DNA of 64,000 nt from Ovis canadensis (taxonomy: Eukaryota > Chordata > Mammalia > Artiodactyla > Bovidae). Below the pieces are notes generated by a model. It worked only from the letters and a program-made list of their open reading frames with translations. It searched no databases and was not told the origin of the DNA. Location: contig NC_091264.1 of NCBI RefSeq assembly GCF_042477335.2, positions 34,349,386 to 34,413,385 of the forward strand. Reading direction: 5' to 3'. Position 1 is the first letter of the stretch. Every line of letters starts with the position of its first letter. Position numbers and translations under genes: made by a program. This document shows positions 47,434-58,059 of this stretch, in pieces.

Positions 47434-47800
47434 GTGAGTGTGAGCCTCGCGCGCCCGGCGTTCCGGACGGAAATGCCGCACCCTCCCCCGCCCGCCGCGG
47501 TGGGGGGGTGCTTTGAAAATAGTGGTCGTGAGATCCCCTAGCCCTGATACCCCCACACCTGCCCCGAGGGGACAGCCGCGAGGGACCCCGGAGCGGCCGG
47601 GAGGTGCCTGGCTGGCTGGGGGCGGCGGAGGGCGGGGTGGAAAGCGGAAAGGAAATTGAGCGAGTGGGCGCGGCCTGGGCGGGCGGGCAGCGGGGAGAGG
47701 TGAAGCAGGGTCGGTGTAGAGAGAGGCGGAGGGGGTCGGCCTGACAGCCGTGGAGGCCGAGGGGGCGGGCGGGGCGGGCGGGGCGGGCGTTTCATTGAAA
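47100..47800. other. CpG island
   Basis: GC-rich with frequent CpG, in sharp contrast to the AT-rich surroundings. It runs from the ENPP4 promoter into intron 1 and ends in a run of GGGGCGGGC units at 47761-47788, which are Sp1-type sites and also fit a G-quadruplex. Long open frames on both strands here come from base composition and are not genes. Confidence 0.85.
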
Positions 47801-47949
47801 ACCCGAACGCGGTCCAGGGCACAGATAACCTGCAATGGCCTGAGTATTCGTTGAGAGTCAGTGGTCGTGACACAGCCAAATTGAAAAAACGAATTTCCTA
47901 GAAAACCTAACAAGAAAGATCACATCGAAGTGCTTTTTCTCGGCCGGGC

Positions 47950-48110
47950 ACCGTGTTAAGCATTTTACAGTTAAGCTTCCTTTTCCGGGCACAGCATCTC
48001 AATGTACAGATGGAGACAGTCCTGCTCTGAGACTTGAAGCGCAGCTAGTGACCACGAACAGATTCAGGTTTATACCAGCTCTGACCCCACTAGGGATTTT
48101 TGTTTAACCA
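47950..48110 (+). mobile_element. MIR-like fragment
   Basis: GTACAGATGGAGACAGTCCT and GCGCAGCTAGTGACCACGAA, diverged; at the right edge of the CpG island. Confidence 0.45.
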
Positions 48111-48478
48111 CCCGACCCTCTGGTGGACCCAAGCCGGAAACCTTGCCAGTACTAAGTCAACTGCTCCTTTTAATATCCGGTTTTCTTTTCTTTTTTCTTT
48201 TCCCCTAGAGGTTGTTCTGAGCCCTTTTAAGGAAATTAAATGAATTTAAAAGCAGGGAGAAGATATTTTATAGCTAAAATATATAAAATACAAATGTTAT
48301 GAGCCCCTTAGGGTCCACAAGGAGCTCATAACAATAAATATATCCTCCTCGCTTTTAAATTAGCTACAAAATACAATTTGGAAGAAATTTTGATGAATAC
48401 ACAGGGGGAGTTATTATGTAGAAGGTAAAATTAAGTGGAGCTGTTTTGAAGATCTAACTTCTCCCAGCTTCCCTTCTC

Positions 48479-48564
48479 CAGGGGATCTCCCCAACCTAGG
48501 AATCGAACCCAGGTCTTCTGCATTGCAGGCAGATTCTTTACTGTCTGAACCACCAGGGAAGCCA
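48479..48564 (-). mobile_element. Bov-tA SINE head fragment
   Basis: CCAGGGGATCTCCCCAACCT to CACCAGGGAAGCC; tRNA-derived head only. Confidence 0.85.
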
Positions 48565-48590
48565 TTCCCAGCTTCAGTTAGGGAAAAACT

Positions 48591-48617
48591 GTGTGTGTAT
48601 GTGTGTGTGTGTGTGTT
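48591..48617. repeat. (GT)n microsatellite
   Basis: GT run with one TA interruption in ENPP4 intron 1. Confidence 0.95.
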
Positions 48618-49596
48618 GGAAAATTGAAGACTACTTTAGAAGCCTAGAGTTTCTAAGAAAGTCTTTTAGTGAGTAGCTTTAGTTTTTCTTTAGAATATCA
48701 AGAAAATAACTGATAATAGGGAAAACCAGCTAAGTTATCTATGTGCATAGACTATACTATTTTCATTGTATTTTAAAACTGATTATAAATAGTATTTGTG
48801 AAGTGTTTAGAATAAGGCTTTTGTATTAGGAAGCAGATGGCAGGCTAATAGTGGTTTTCATCATATCCTTTAACTGTCACACTCCCCCAGTTTCAAGCAG
48901 CGAAGAATGCCAGTGAGAATGGCCTGAGATGCATTCCATCCAAGTAGTAAGGTCATCCCAGATGAAGTAAAATGTGTTTTGGCCCCTGAATTGAAGAAAA
49001 CTGCATACAACTTGCATTGCTATTGGGATATCTGGATGTGTAGTTCAATGATTCTGCTTTTTTCCTTCCCTTTGGTATTTTTTTGGTTTGAAAAATTACA
49101 GACTTTATCCCAATGCTTTAAAATATAACAATTAGTGATTTTTTAAAATTCCTTGAAAATACTTGAGAAGTTCTTACTGGTGTTTTGTTTACAGTTTAAT
49201 ACCCCCACCCCCCTTCCCCATTGTAATGAAACAGAACGCAGTAGGCATTAGTTTGGAGATTAATCCTAGACTTGTAAACTTGCTGCTACCAGACTTGTAA
49301 ACTTGTTAAGAACCTGAAATTAGTAAGCACACAGACGGTAAAGCTACTCGTTACTTCCTGAGTGTGACCAGTCACAGAACTTCAGCTGTATCTTGTGTAA
49401 AAAGAAGTGGTTAGGCTAAATTATTTCAAATGACTTTATAGTTTTACAGTAATAGTCTGCCTGTCATTCTCCAGACTTTTTCCCTAACATAACAGCTTTG
49501 TAACTAGGATGGATAAAAAGAGACTAAATTTGAGTACCTATTGTTTAAAACTGCATGCATCCCCATTTTACAAACATGGAAACTGAACCTGGGAAG

Positions 49597-49693
49597 GGCT
49601 TCCCTGGTGGTTCAGACAGTAAAGAATCTGCCTGCAATGCAGAAGACCTGGGTTCGATTCCTAGGTTGGGGAGATCCCCTGGAGAAGGGAAGC
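49597..49693 (+). mobile_element. Bov-tA SINE head fragment
   Basis: GGGCTTCCCTGGTGGTTCAG to CCCCTGGAGAAGGGAAG; head only, plus strand. Confidence 0.86.
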
Positions 49694-50025
49694 TGGGAGA
49701 AGTTAGATCTGCCCATAGTCACCTGCCTGCTACATGAGGGTTCAAGTTCCAGGATCCTTTTGATTTCAGAGCCTACTTCTAAGTCTAAGACAGGGATCCA
49801 GCAGAAGGGGTTATTGAACCTCAGGATAAACAGCACATGTGCCTTGACCCGCCTATTCACTCAAGATTTGAAGAAGAAAGCTTTTGATTTGTGTGTGTTT
49901 TGTGAGAGAGGGGCAGACACGGGTTTTTGTTGTTTTGCGTGTAGGAAATGCAGTAAAACATTTTATGTTAAAACACCCAGATATGTATTATAGAGTACAC
50001 ATTTCACATAATTAACACCATGTAT

Positions 50026-50507
50026 GCTGTGCTTATTCAGTCAGTCTTATCCAACTCTTTGCAGCCCCATGGACTGGAGCCTGCTGCTGCTAAGTCACTT
50101 TAGTCGTGTCCGACTCTGTGCGACCCCATAGAACACTGGAGTGGGTTGCCATTTCCTTCTCCAATGCATGAAAGTGAAAAGTGAAAGTGAAGTCGCTCAG
50201 TCGTGTCCGACTCTTAGTGACCTCATGGACTGCAGCCTACCAGGCTCCTCCGTCCATGGGATTTTCCAAGCAAGAGTACTGGAGTGGACTGGAGCCTACC
50301 AGGCTCTTTTGTCCATGGGATTCTCCAGGCAAGAGTACTGGAGTGGACTGGAGCCTACCAGGCTCTTTTGTCCATGGGATTCTCCAGGCAAGAGTACTGG
50401 AGTGGGTTGCCATTTCTTACTCCAGGAGATCTTCCCAACCCAGGGACTGAACCCAGGTCTCCCACATTGCAAGCCAATTCTTTGCTGTCTGAGTCACCGG
50501 GGAAGCC
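50026..50507 (-). mobile_element. Composite Bov-tA/Bov-A2 SINE with internal tandem repeat
   Basis: Several SINE pieces in one orientation: a tail piece at 50026-50080, a Bov-A2-type half from 50086, a 59-base tandem repeat at 50222-50398, then the ordinary head ending GAGTCACCGGGGAAGCC. Confidence 0.88.
50222..50398. repeat. 59-bp tandem repeat inside a SINE, three copies
   Basis: Units 50281-50339 and 50340-50398 are identical, each starting GGAGTGGACTGGAGCCTACC. The unit at 50222-50280 has the same length and is similar, with several differences. Confidence 0.92.
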
Positions 50508-50549
50508 AAAAATAACACCATACTCGTTAGCATTTACTCTTCATGTCTC

Positions 50550-51625
50550 CTCACCCGCTTGCTCCAGGCAAATCTACTTTACATCTGTATAGATTTGCAT
50601 ATCTAGGCTTTTCATCTAAATAGAATCATACAATAAATGATCTTTTGTGACTGCTTCTTTCACTTAGCACAGAGTTTCAAAGGTTTATCCAAATTGTCAC
50701 ATGTGTTATCACTCCATTCCTTTTCATTGCCAAAAAGCATTCCATCCTGTGGATATACCACTTCTTATCTGTTTATCACTTATGGACACTTGAGATGTTT
50801 CCACTTTGTGGCTCTTACAAATAATGCTGCTGTGACCGTTTGTGTACAAGTTTTATTGTAGACATATATTTTCATTTCTCATAGGCGTATGCCTAGTAGT
50901 AGATTTTCCGGGTCATATGGTAACTGTTAAAACTTTTGAGGAACTACCAGAATGTTTTGTAAGTGCCTGGACCATTTCCATTCTCATCAGCAGTGTATAA
51001 AATTCTAGTTTCTGTATTTCTTCACCATTACTTGTTATTATCTGTCTGTCTGTCTGTTTTTTATATCCATCCTAGTGGGTATGAAGGGGTATCTCATGGT
51101 GTTTTGCTTTGTATTTCCCTGATTACTGTTGATGTTGAACATACTCATGTGCTTATTTGTTATTTCTGTATCTTTGGAAAAAAGTCTTTTCAGCTCCTTT
51201 GCTCATTTAAAAAATTAGATCATTTAACTTTTATTGTTGAGTTGTTACAGTTCTTTATATATTCTAGATGCACATTATTTATCAGACATATGGTTTGCAG
51301 ATATTTCCTCTTATCCTTTAGGTTGTCATTTCTTCATAGTATCCTTCCAGATGTAAAAGTTTTTAATTTTGGTGAAGTTCAATTTATTTATTTTTTTATT
51401 ATCACTTGTGCTTTTGGTGCTGTATCTAAAATGGCTTTGCCTAATTCAAGGTCATGAAGATTTATCCCTGTATTCTAAGAGTTTTATAGTTTTAGCTCTT
51501 AACTGTGGTCTGTGATCCATGTTGAGTCAGTTCTGTGCAGGGTATGAACTGAGGGATACAAAGTTATTCTTTTGCATGTGGATATCCAGTCATCTCAGCA
51601 CCATTTGTTGAATTGTTTTAGCATC
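50550..51625 (-). mobile_element. L1 LINE 3' region
   Basis: The minus strand follows L1 through the 3' UTR into the ORF2 end, for example AACTCAACATGGATCACAGA and the AATGGAGTGATAACACATGT region. It lies in ENPP4 intron 1, antisense to the gene. Confidence 0.75.
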
Positions 51626-51892
51626 CCTCTACTCTTAGAAGCAACCCTACTGGAAAAGTTTTAGACATCCTCTGATATTCCATTTGTAGTGATTCTTCAA
51701 AGGGCTTAGCTTTCAAAACAATACTTGATGTATGGGTCTCAAGCACACCATTACAGGAAGCTGTGGTGGTGTAGAACAGAAGTCACTCAAGCTCCTTGTC
51801 GGTCTTCCAAGATGACAGCCAAGTTCATTGTTTTGTTATTTTGTCCCTATTTTGAGTGTTTTGTATTTGAGAAGTATAAAGCTCTTGTGTTG

Positions 51893-52100
51893 TTGGTGTT
51901 TAGTTGCAAAGTCATATCCAACTCTTCTTGCAACCTGTGGTCTGTAGCCCACCAGGCTCCTTCTGTCCATGGGGTTTCTCAGGTGAGAATATTGGAGTGG
52001 GTTGCCATTTCCTCCTTCAGGGGATCTTCCCCAGCCAGGAATGGAACTCATGTCTCCGACATTGGCAGGCAGATTCTTTACCCTGAGCCACACGGAGAAG
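51893..52100 (-). mobile_element. Bov-tA SINE
   Basis: TTGGTGTTTAGTTGCAAAGT to CTGAGCCACACGGAGAAGC; diverged, in ENPP4 intron 1. Confidence 0.86.
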
Positions 52101-52365
52101 CTCTTGTCCTCTGATATGTGGCACATTCATGAATTTTGGTGGTGTTGACTTTAGTTATATTAGATATTTATTGAATGCTTTTTTTAATTACCTAAAAGAG
52201 TGTTTGGGCAAAGACTTAATGTGTAGAAAGTAGCTTTAAGAGGTTTGGAAACACAGGTTATTACTGAAGAACTGTTATAAGTCACCTACATAAATGATTA
52301 TTGTCTCTATATTAAATCTCAGACAGATTGTGATAGCATTGTGCAGGGAGTAAAAGGGAGTTAAG

Positions 52366-52493
52366 GTTGGCAACCCACTCCAGTGTTGTTGCCTGGGAAA
52401 TTCCATGGACAGAGGAGTCTGGCAGGCTACGGTCCACGGGGTTGCAAAAGAGTCAAACACGACTTAATGACTAACCAACAACAACAATGATTT
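52366..52493 (+). mobile_element. Bov-tA SINE 3' half
   Basis: GGCAACCCACTCCAGTGTTG to AACACGACTTAATGACTAAC, then (CAA)n. Confidence 0.88.
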
Positions 52494-52954
52494 CTGTTAA
52501 GTCTTTCATAGTAATTTGCATGTAGGTTGGGCCTGGATAGTGGAAGGACTTGAATGCCCGGCAGAAGTGAGTGTTGGGACATTCTGTATAGGCAGGGGGA
52601 CTTTGAATACTGATTTTATTAGGGAAATGTCATGAACAGAGCTACAGGGAAGGTTACATTGGGAGCAGATGTTGGATGAGTAAGAGGAAGATGATTGAGG
52701 TAGGAAGATCAGTTAAGAGGCAGAAGGGCTCCAGACGAGAGGCGTTGAGGACTTGAAGAAGTACAGCAGCTGTGGAGAGTCACTCTGCGTCACATATCCT
52801 ATTTTCTTAGGACCAAAGAAGAGAGAGACTGAAGGCAGGGAGATTTGTTTGGGGAGAGCTGTTTTTGTAATTAGTAGATTATTAAAAAAGAGTAAAAAGT
52901 CAGGGAGTTCTCTGAGCCTGGGGAATGAGGTAAGGCAGTTAAGTGGCCTCTTGG

Positions 52955-53120
52955 TGTCTGCAGGGGATTGGTTCTAGGAGCCCCAGTGGGTACCAGAATC
53001 CACAGATGCTCAAGTCTCTTATATAAAAGGGCTTGGTGCAGTGAATACAGTTGGCCCTCTGGGTTTTCCATCCACGACTGGTTGGATGGAAAAACCTGTG
53101 AATACGGAGGGCCAGCTGTT
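52955..53120 (+). mobile_element. MER8-like Tigger-derived MITE
   Basis: GGATTGGTTCTAGGAGCCCC, ATCCACAGATGCTCAAGTCT and AATACGGAGGGCCAGCTG recall MER8, although diverged. Confidence 0.55.
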
Positions 53121-53326
53121 AAGTCTTTGACAGTAGAAAGGAAGTCTGAAAGGGATGTGGTGATGAAATGCATTTCAACAGCTATTGCTTTTCTTCCGAA
53201 GTTGCTGTGGCATCCAAGGGCCTGTAGACTTTGTCTCTTCGCCTCCTGTGAATACTGAGCAGGTTCAGAGGGAGGTGGGGCCTTTTTTTCTCAAATAATA
53301 TTTATTTCTTACTCCCCTTTGGAAAG

Positions 53327-53530
53327 TGTTAGTTGTTCAGTCATGTCCAACTCTTTGTGACCTCAGGGCCTGTAGCCCACCAGGCTCTTTTGTCCATCAA
53401 ATTCTCCAGGCAAGAATACTGGAGTGGGTTGCCATTTCCTTCTCCAGGGGATCTTCCCAACCCAGGGGTCAAACCTGGGTCTCCTGCCTTGCAGGCAGAT
53501 TCTTTACCATCTGAGCTACCATGGAAACCC
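53327..53530 (-). mobile_element. Bov-tA SINE
   Basis: TTAGTTGTTCAGTCATGTCC to GAGCTACCATGGAAACCC; full length, about 540 bases before ENPP4 coding exon 2. Confidence 0.9.
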
Positions 53531-54106
53531 CCTACTCCCCTTTTGCGTGCCAGTATTTTTCAGTAGGAACTGATGTTGAGCCAGTATGGTAGAATTTCCA
53601 CACCCTAATTTCTGAAGATTAAAAGGAACGATAGGGTACCAGCCATTAAACTAGAAAAATAATCTTCTTCTCTGGAGCTTCTGAACGCTTGGCGTTATTT
53701 CTGTTTTGTGTAAAAGGATTGTTTTTATTTCCTCATTTGTTCTTATTAAGCCTTTAGAATAACTTTTGCTCTTGCAGACAAGCAAGGCAGTCAGATTTGT
53801 GTGGAGTATAAGAATGGCCCATACCCCCTTCAGAGCATGAAAATGAGGCAGGACATATAATTCAACAAGTAAAGGTAATTTTGTTTCTCCCACTTTAGCT
53901 TTATTCAGTTACCTTTCAGTAAGTGACAGCATTTGATTTTTAAGTTGATGTAGGTAAAGCTGGCATATAAACAGTTTTTAAATGTTGGTTTTCGTTTCCT
54001 GATGGCTCAGCTTTGGAAATCGAATCCAAATCAAGCAGCATGACTATTCAGGAATTGTTTGTTTTTTATCTTAGGAACCCTGACTACCCCCTTTAGCACG
54101 TTCACT

Positions 54107-54932
54107 ATGAAGTTACTGTTGATGCTTTTGTTTTCGGGACTTATGACTGGTTGCAGAGGGAACTCTTCCTCCGCTTCACCACCTAAGTTACTGCTGGTAT
54201 CCTTTGATGGCTTCAGAGCTGACTATCTGCAGAACTATGAATTTCCTCATCTCCAGAATTTTATCAAAGAAGGTGTCTTGGTAGACCAGGTTAAAAATGT
54301 CTTTATCACGAAAACGTTTCCAAACCACTACAGCATCGTGACGGGCCTGTATGAAGAAAGCCATGGCATTGTGGCTAATTCCATGTATGATGTCAACACA
54401 AAGAAGCATTTTTCTGACCACAATGACAAGGACCCGTTTTGGTGGAATGAGGCCATCCCCATCTGGGTGACCAATCAGCTTCAGGACAACAGATCGAGTG
54501 CTGCTGCTATGTGGCCCGGTACCGACGTGCCCATTCACAATACCACGCCTTCCTATTTCATGAACTACAGTCCCTCGGTGTCCTTTAGGGAAAGGCTCAG
54601 TAATGTCACCACATGGCTGAGCAGTTCGAACCCACCGGTGACCTTTGCGACACTCTACTGGGAGGAACCAGACGCTAGCGGCCACAAATACGGCCCCGAC
54701 GATAAAGAAAACATGCGCCGAGTGCTGGAAGAAATAGATGAACACATTGGTGAGCTGGTTCACAGACTCAAGGTGTTAGGACTGTGGGAGAGTCTTAATG
54801 TGATCATCACAAGTGATCACGGGATGACCCAGTGTTCCAAGGACAGGGTGATAAACTTGGATGGCTGCCTCGACCCCTCGTACTACACTCTTATAGACTT
54901 GACCCCAGTTGCTGCGATACTTCCCAAAATAA
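54107..54932 (+). CDS. ENPP4: ENPP4 coding exon 2 (residues 1-275)
   Basis: ENPP4 is an ectonucleotide pyrophosphatase/phosphodiesterase, a cell-surface two-zinc enzyme known to cleave Ap3A and Ap4A and linked to platelet aggregation. The first ATG of the exon (A at -3) opens a signal peptide, [15 protein letters not shown]. The alkaline-phosphatase-superfamily domain follows at once. Zinc ligands and nucleophile by residue: Asp34 (SFDGFRADY), Thr70 (TKTFPNHYS, catalytic), Asp189 and His193 ([11 protein letters not shown]), Asp237 and His238 (SDHGM). N-glycosylation sequons include Asn19, Asn128, Asn145 and Asn166. The acceptor is ATCTTAG at about 54074, after a pyrimidine tract. The exon ends after ATA A with a perfect GTAAGT donor (54933), so the next codon is split. 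No break is seen. Confidence 0.97.
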
Positions 54933-55186
54933 GTAAGTAAACTTTTAACCAAGGAATATTTCAATGGATTGGTTGATTGAGGAGGGAGGGTTTTATAAAA
55001 AGAATGAAGCTTGGACTTCAGGTGGTTCACCACCATACACTGTTATACTCACTCGGAGTTAGGACTGTGTTTTTCCTGTGATGTTTTTCTTAGGCCGTTT
55101 AGGTTCAAAAGGATAATTTCTTTGCTTTTTGATATATTTCGTTTATGTTTATCTTTTTATTGAAGTGTAAGTGTACATCAAAGTGA

Positions 55187-55217
<31 letters not shown>

Positions 55218-55584
55218 GCTTTTGTGTGAGATATACCTAATAATTTTCATCTACTGATCTTAGAATTAATTGTTATAGTAATATGTAATTAGTTTATATT
55301 TACTTAGGAAGCTAGATGTGAAATTTGCCCCCTTTGTATAAAAGTCCACCGGGGATAATCACAGAATGAAAAGAGAGATATGTGAATGCGCAAAAGGGGT
55401 GTGTGTGTGTGCGCGCACTCAACACTGTTACATTAGTATTATTGCCCTGTTTTTTTTTTTAAATGATTAATAGGATTTAATAGATAACATTGTTCAGGGC
55501 TTATTTCCAGTTATTCTAGTTAGAAATATTTTTTCCTGATCAGTCAACATGACCTTTTTCCTTTGCTGTTTCCTTTTCTTCCAG
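54933..55584 (+). other. ENPP4: ENPP4 intron 2
   Basis: A 652-base intron with GTAAGT at the left and CTTCCAG at the right. It contains a (TA)n run at 55190-55217 and a GT/GC run near 55399-55416. No transposon is recognised. Confidence 0.93.
55190..55217. repeat. (AT)14 microsatellite
   Basis: Uninterrupted AT run in ENPP4 intron 2. Confidence 0.97.
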
Positions 55585-55755
55585 ATAAAACAAAGGTTTA
55601 TAGCAAACTGAAAGCCTGTAACCCTCACATGAATGTTTATCTCAAAGAAGACATTCCTGCCAGGTTTCACTATCAACATAGTGATCGAATTCAGCCTATT
55701 ATTTTGGTTGCTGATGAAGGCTGGACAATTGTGCTAAATAAATCATCACTAAAAT
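55585..55755 (+). CDS. ENPP4: ENPP4 coding exon 3 (residues 276-332)
   Basis: A 171-base exon between a TTTTCTTCCAG acceptor and a GTAAGT donor (55756). It completes the codon split from exon 2 to Asn276 and continues [11 protein letters not shown] to the conserved DEGWTIVL block. The segment belongs to the C-terminal part of the NPP catalytic domain. It ends with one base of a split Leu codon, and phase is kept on both sides. Confidence 0.96.
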
Positions 55756-56397
55756 GTAAGTATTTATTTAGGATTTTTCTTCTCTGTCCGTGGGATAAAT
55801 CACATGTTGTGACATTCTTATATTAACAAGGTACTTTGATTTAGAGATGTTAACACAGTAGAATTAGTTTGATTTTCAACTGGATGATTCTCAGGTTTCC
55901 ATTTGAGAGCAATTTTTAGAAACCACAGTTTGATCCTTATTGGGTGATCTTAAGGGTGAAGGAGCAGTTTTACTTTTTTGTTACCAAAATTGCAGTGACT
56001 GTCAGTAACTTTCAGGAATTGTTCTCTTGATTTGTAAAAATAAGAGAGTAGGAAGAAGCAAAGAAAATAAAAGAGAAGTCAAGAAACAAAATAAAGGGAG
56101 AGAGATTAGCTAGTTCAAATTCCTTTTTCTTTTTTCCTGTTAAAAAAAATGTGTCCAAGTATTCCCCCATAATGAAATAATATACCCGAGTGCTACTGCT
56201 ATTTAGAACCCTGAGCAAGAACCAGAAAGTATGCAAACAAAAATCTACCAAGTAAACAAAGCAGAATCTTGCCTCAAACTGAGGAAATGTGTAAGGGAGA
56301 ATTAAGAGGTCTCCCCTGAACTGAAGCTTATTTGCCTGTTTGTTAAGTTCAGTTTGAATACATGTTTTTAAAATCTGATTTTATAGACCATAGCAGG

Positions 56398-56625
56398 GGT
56401 CAGAAAATTCTTCTGTAAAGGGCCGGATAGTAAATATTTTAGTCTTTGCGGGCCAGCTGGTCTCTGTCTCAACTACTCAGTCCTGCCTTACCGTGGGAAA
56501 GCAGCCGCAGACAATACCTAAACAAACTGATGTGGGGTGTCCCAGCGAAACTCCCTTTACAGAAACCGGCAGAGGGCTGCATTTGACCAGCCTCTGTCAT
56601 CTGCCAGTCTCTGATCTATAGCAGT
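56398..56625 (+). mobile_element. hAT-Charlie-type non-autonomous DNA transposon
   Basis: Contains CTGTAAAGGGCCGGATAGTA, AATATTTTAGTCTTTGCGGG and AAGCAGCCGCAGACAATACC, in the order of an MER1-group MITE. Terminal CAGGGGTCAG pairs imperfectly with TCTCTGATCT. Confidence 0.7.
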
Positions 56626-56667
56626 TCAGATGCATCAGGCAAGGGTAAAGCTCAAGGCCGTTCACCT

Positions 56668-57102
56668 TGAAAGTGAAAGTCACTCAGTCGTCTCTGACTC
56701 TTTGTGACCCCATGGACTGTAGCCCGCCAGATTCCTCTGTCCATGGAATTCTCCAGGCAAGAAGACTGGAGTGAGTAGCCATTCCCTTCTCCAGGGGATC
56801 TTCCTCACCCAGGGATGGAACCCAGGTCTCCTGCGTTGGAGGCGGATTCTTTACCAGCTGGGTCACCAGGGAAGCCCACAAATACTGGAGTGGGTAGCCT
56901 ATTCCTTCTCCAGGGGATCTTCCCAACCCAGGAATTGAACCCGGGTCTCCCGCATTGTAGGCAGATTCTTTACTAACTGAACCATCAGGGAAGCCCAAGG
57001 GTAGCCTATCTGTTCTCCAGGGGATCTTCCCAACCCAGAAATTGAACCCGGGTCTCCTGTGTTGCAGGCAGATTCTTTACCAGCTGAGCCACCAGGGAAG
57101 CC
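56668..57102 (-). mobile_element. Bov-tA SINE with triplicated head segment
   Basis: A normal minus-strand SINE (56668-56878) is followed by two more copies of its tRNA-derived head, each ending CAGGGAAGCCC. See the tandem-repeat entry. Confidence 0.9.
56766..57102. repeat. Tandem SINE-head repeat, about 110 bp, three copies
   Basis: Copies at about 56766-56878, 56885-56996 and 57001-57102, each with TTCTCCAGGGGATCTTCC, a GATTCTTTAC block and an end in CAGGGAAGCCC. Copies 2 and 3 are closer to each other (both GAACCCGGGTCTCC) than to copy 1. Confidence 0.88.
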
Positions 57103-57528
57103 CATAATATTTACCTTATGTACTCATTATTGAAAACTTGTAAAATACAGAAAAGTTCAGACAAGGAAACAAAAACTATTCATAATTCTTCAATACAGAA
57201 GCATAGACAGATGTTAATTGTGGGAGTTTCCCCCCCTCTAATCTTTTTCTGTTACATACACATGCATATTTTTATTATTAAATCGTATGTTTTATGGTAT
57301 TCATTTACAATCATACTCATTTGTATCATTTAAATCACAATATCTATATATATCATTATATTCTGCTATTTATTGTACTGCTCACAGCAATTTTTATTAT
57401 GAAATATTTCAAACATAGAATTAAAGAATGATACATTAAATAAAGAAGTAAAGAATGATATAGCAAGCACCGGTAGACTCATCATTCAGTCACCTGAACT
57501 TACCTGGAAGCGGGAGCTTGTTAAATGT

Positions 57529-57832
57529 GTGCTTTGTTGTTCAGTCGTGTCCAACTCTCTGTGACCCCGTGGAATGTAGCCCACCAGGTACCACTGTCCA
57601 TGGGGATTCTCCGGGCAAGAGTACTGGAGTGGGCTGCCATGCACTTCTCCAGGGAATTCCAGGGAATCGTCCCAACCCAGGGATCAAACCCAGGTCTCCC
57701 GCATTGTAGGCGGATTCTTTACCACTGCTAAGTCATGTCCCACTCTTGTGACCCCATGGACTATGCCTGCCATGCTCCTCTGTCCATGGGATTCTCCAGG
57801 CGAGAATACTGGAGTAGGTTGCCATTCCTTTC
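57529..57832 (-). mobile_element. Two Bov-tA SINE pieces, head to tail
   Basis: First piece GTTGTTCAGTCGTGTCCAAC to GGCGGATTCTTTACCACTG (to 57726); second, shorter piece CTAAGTCATGTCCCACTCTT to GGTTGCCATTCCTTTCTCC. Confidence 0.88.
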
Positions 57833-58059
57833 TCCTTGTTAAATATAACTGATGCATATTAAAAGGCAGTATTTTTTAAAATAAAGCTGATTGTTGAGAG
57901 TATCGTTTTGGAGTGATATCCGGGACCATCAGGTTTTTCTTTGACTTTTACTGGAATTACACATTGGAGTCATCTGCTTAGATGTCACATTCAAGGCAGG
58001 GATCCCTCCTGTAATGTTTTCAGTCCCCTGACCCTCTGGACATTGAGGCGTCCTTTAGC

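Larger units (their letters stand above)
47434..54074 (+). other. ENPP4: ENPP4 intron 1
   Basis: GTGAGT donor at 47434 and TCTTAG acceptor at 54073-54074. It holds the rest of the CpG island, several Bov-tA SINEs, a minus-strand L1 and a MER8-like fragment. The donor is an inference because exon 1 is non-coding. Confidence 0.65.

Noticed and set aside
47317..47913. 198-residue open frame on the minus strand over the CpG island
   Set aside because: Proline/arginine-rich product of GC composition, overlaps the ENPP4 promoter, and has no family likeness.
54188..54763. 191-residue minus-strand frame opposite ENPP4 exon 2
   Set aside because: Shadow of the conserved ENPP4 coding sequence on the other strand.
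56766..57102. Regularly spaced repeats that might suggest a CRISPR-like array
   Set aside because: Units are adjoining SINE heads without distinct spacers, in a mammalian genome.
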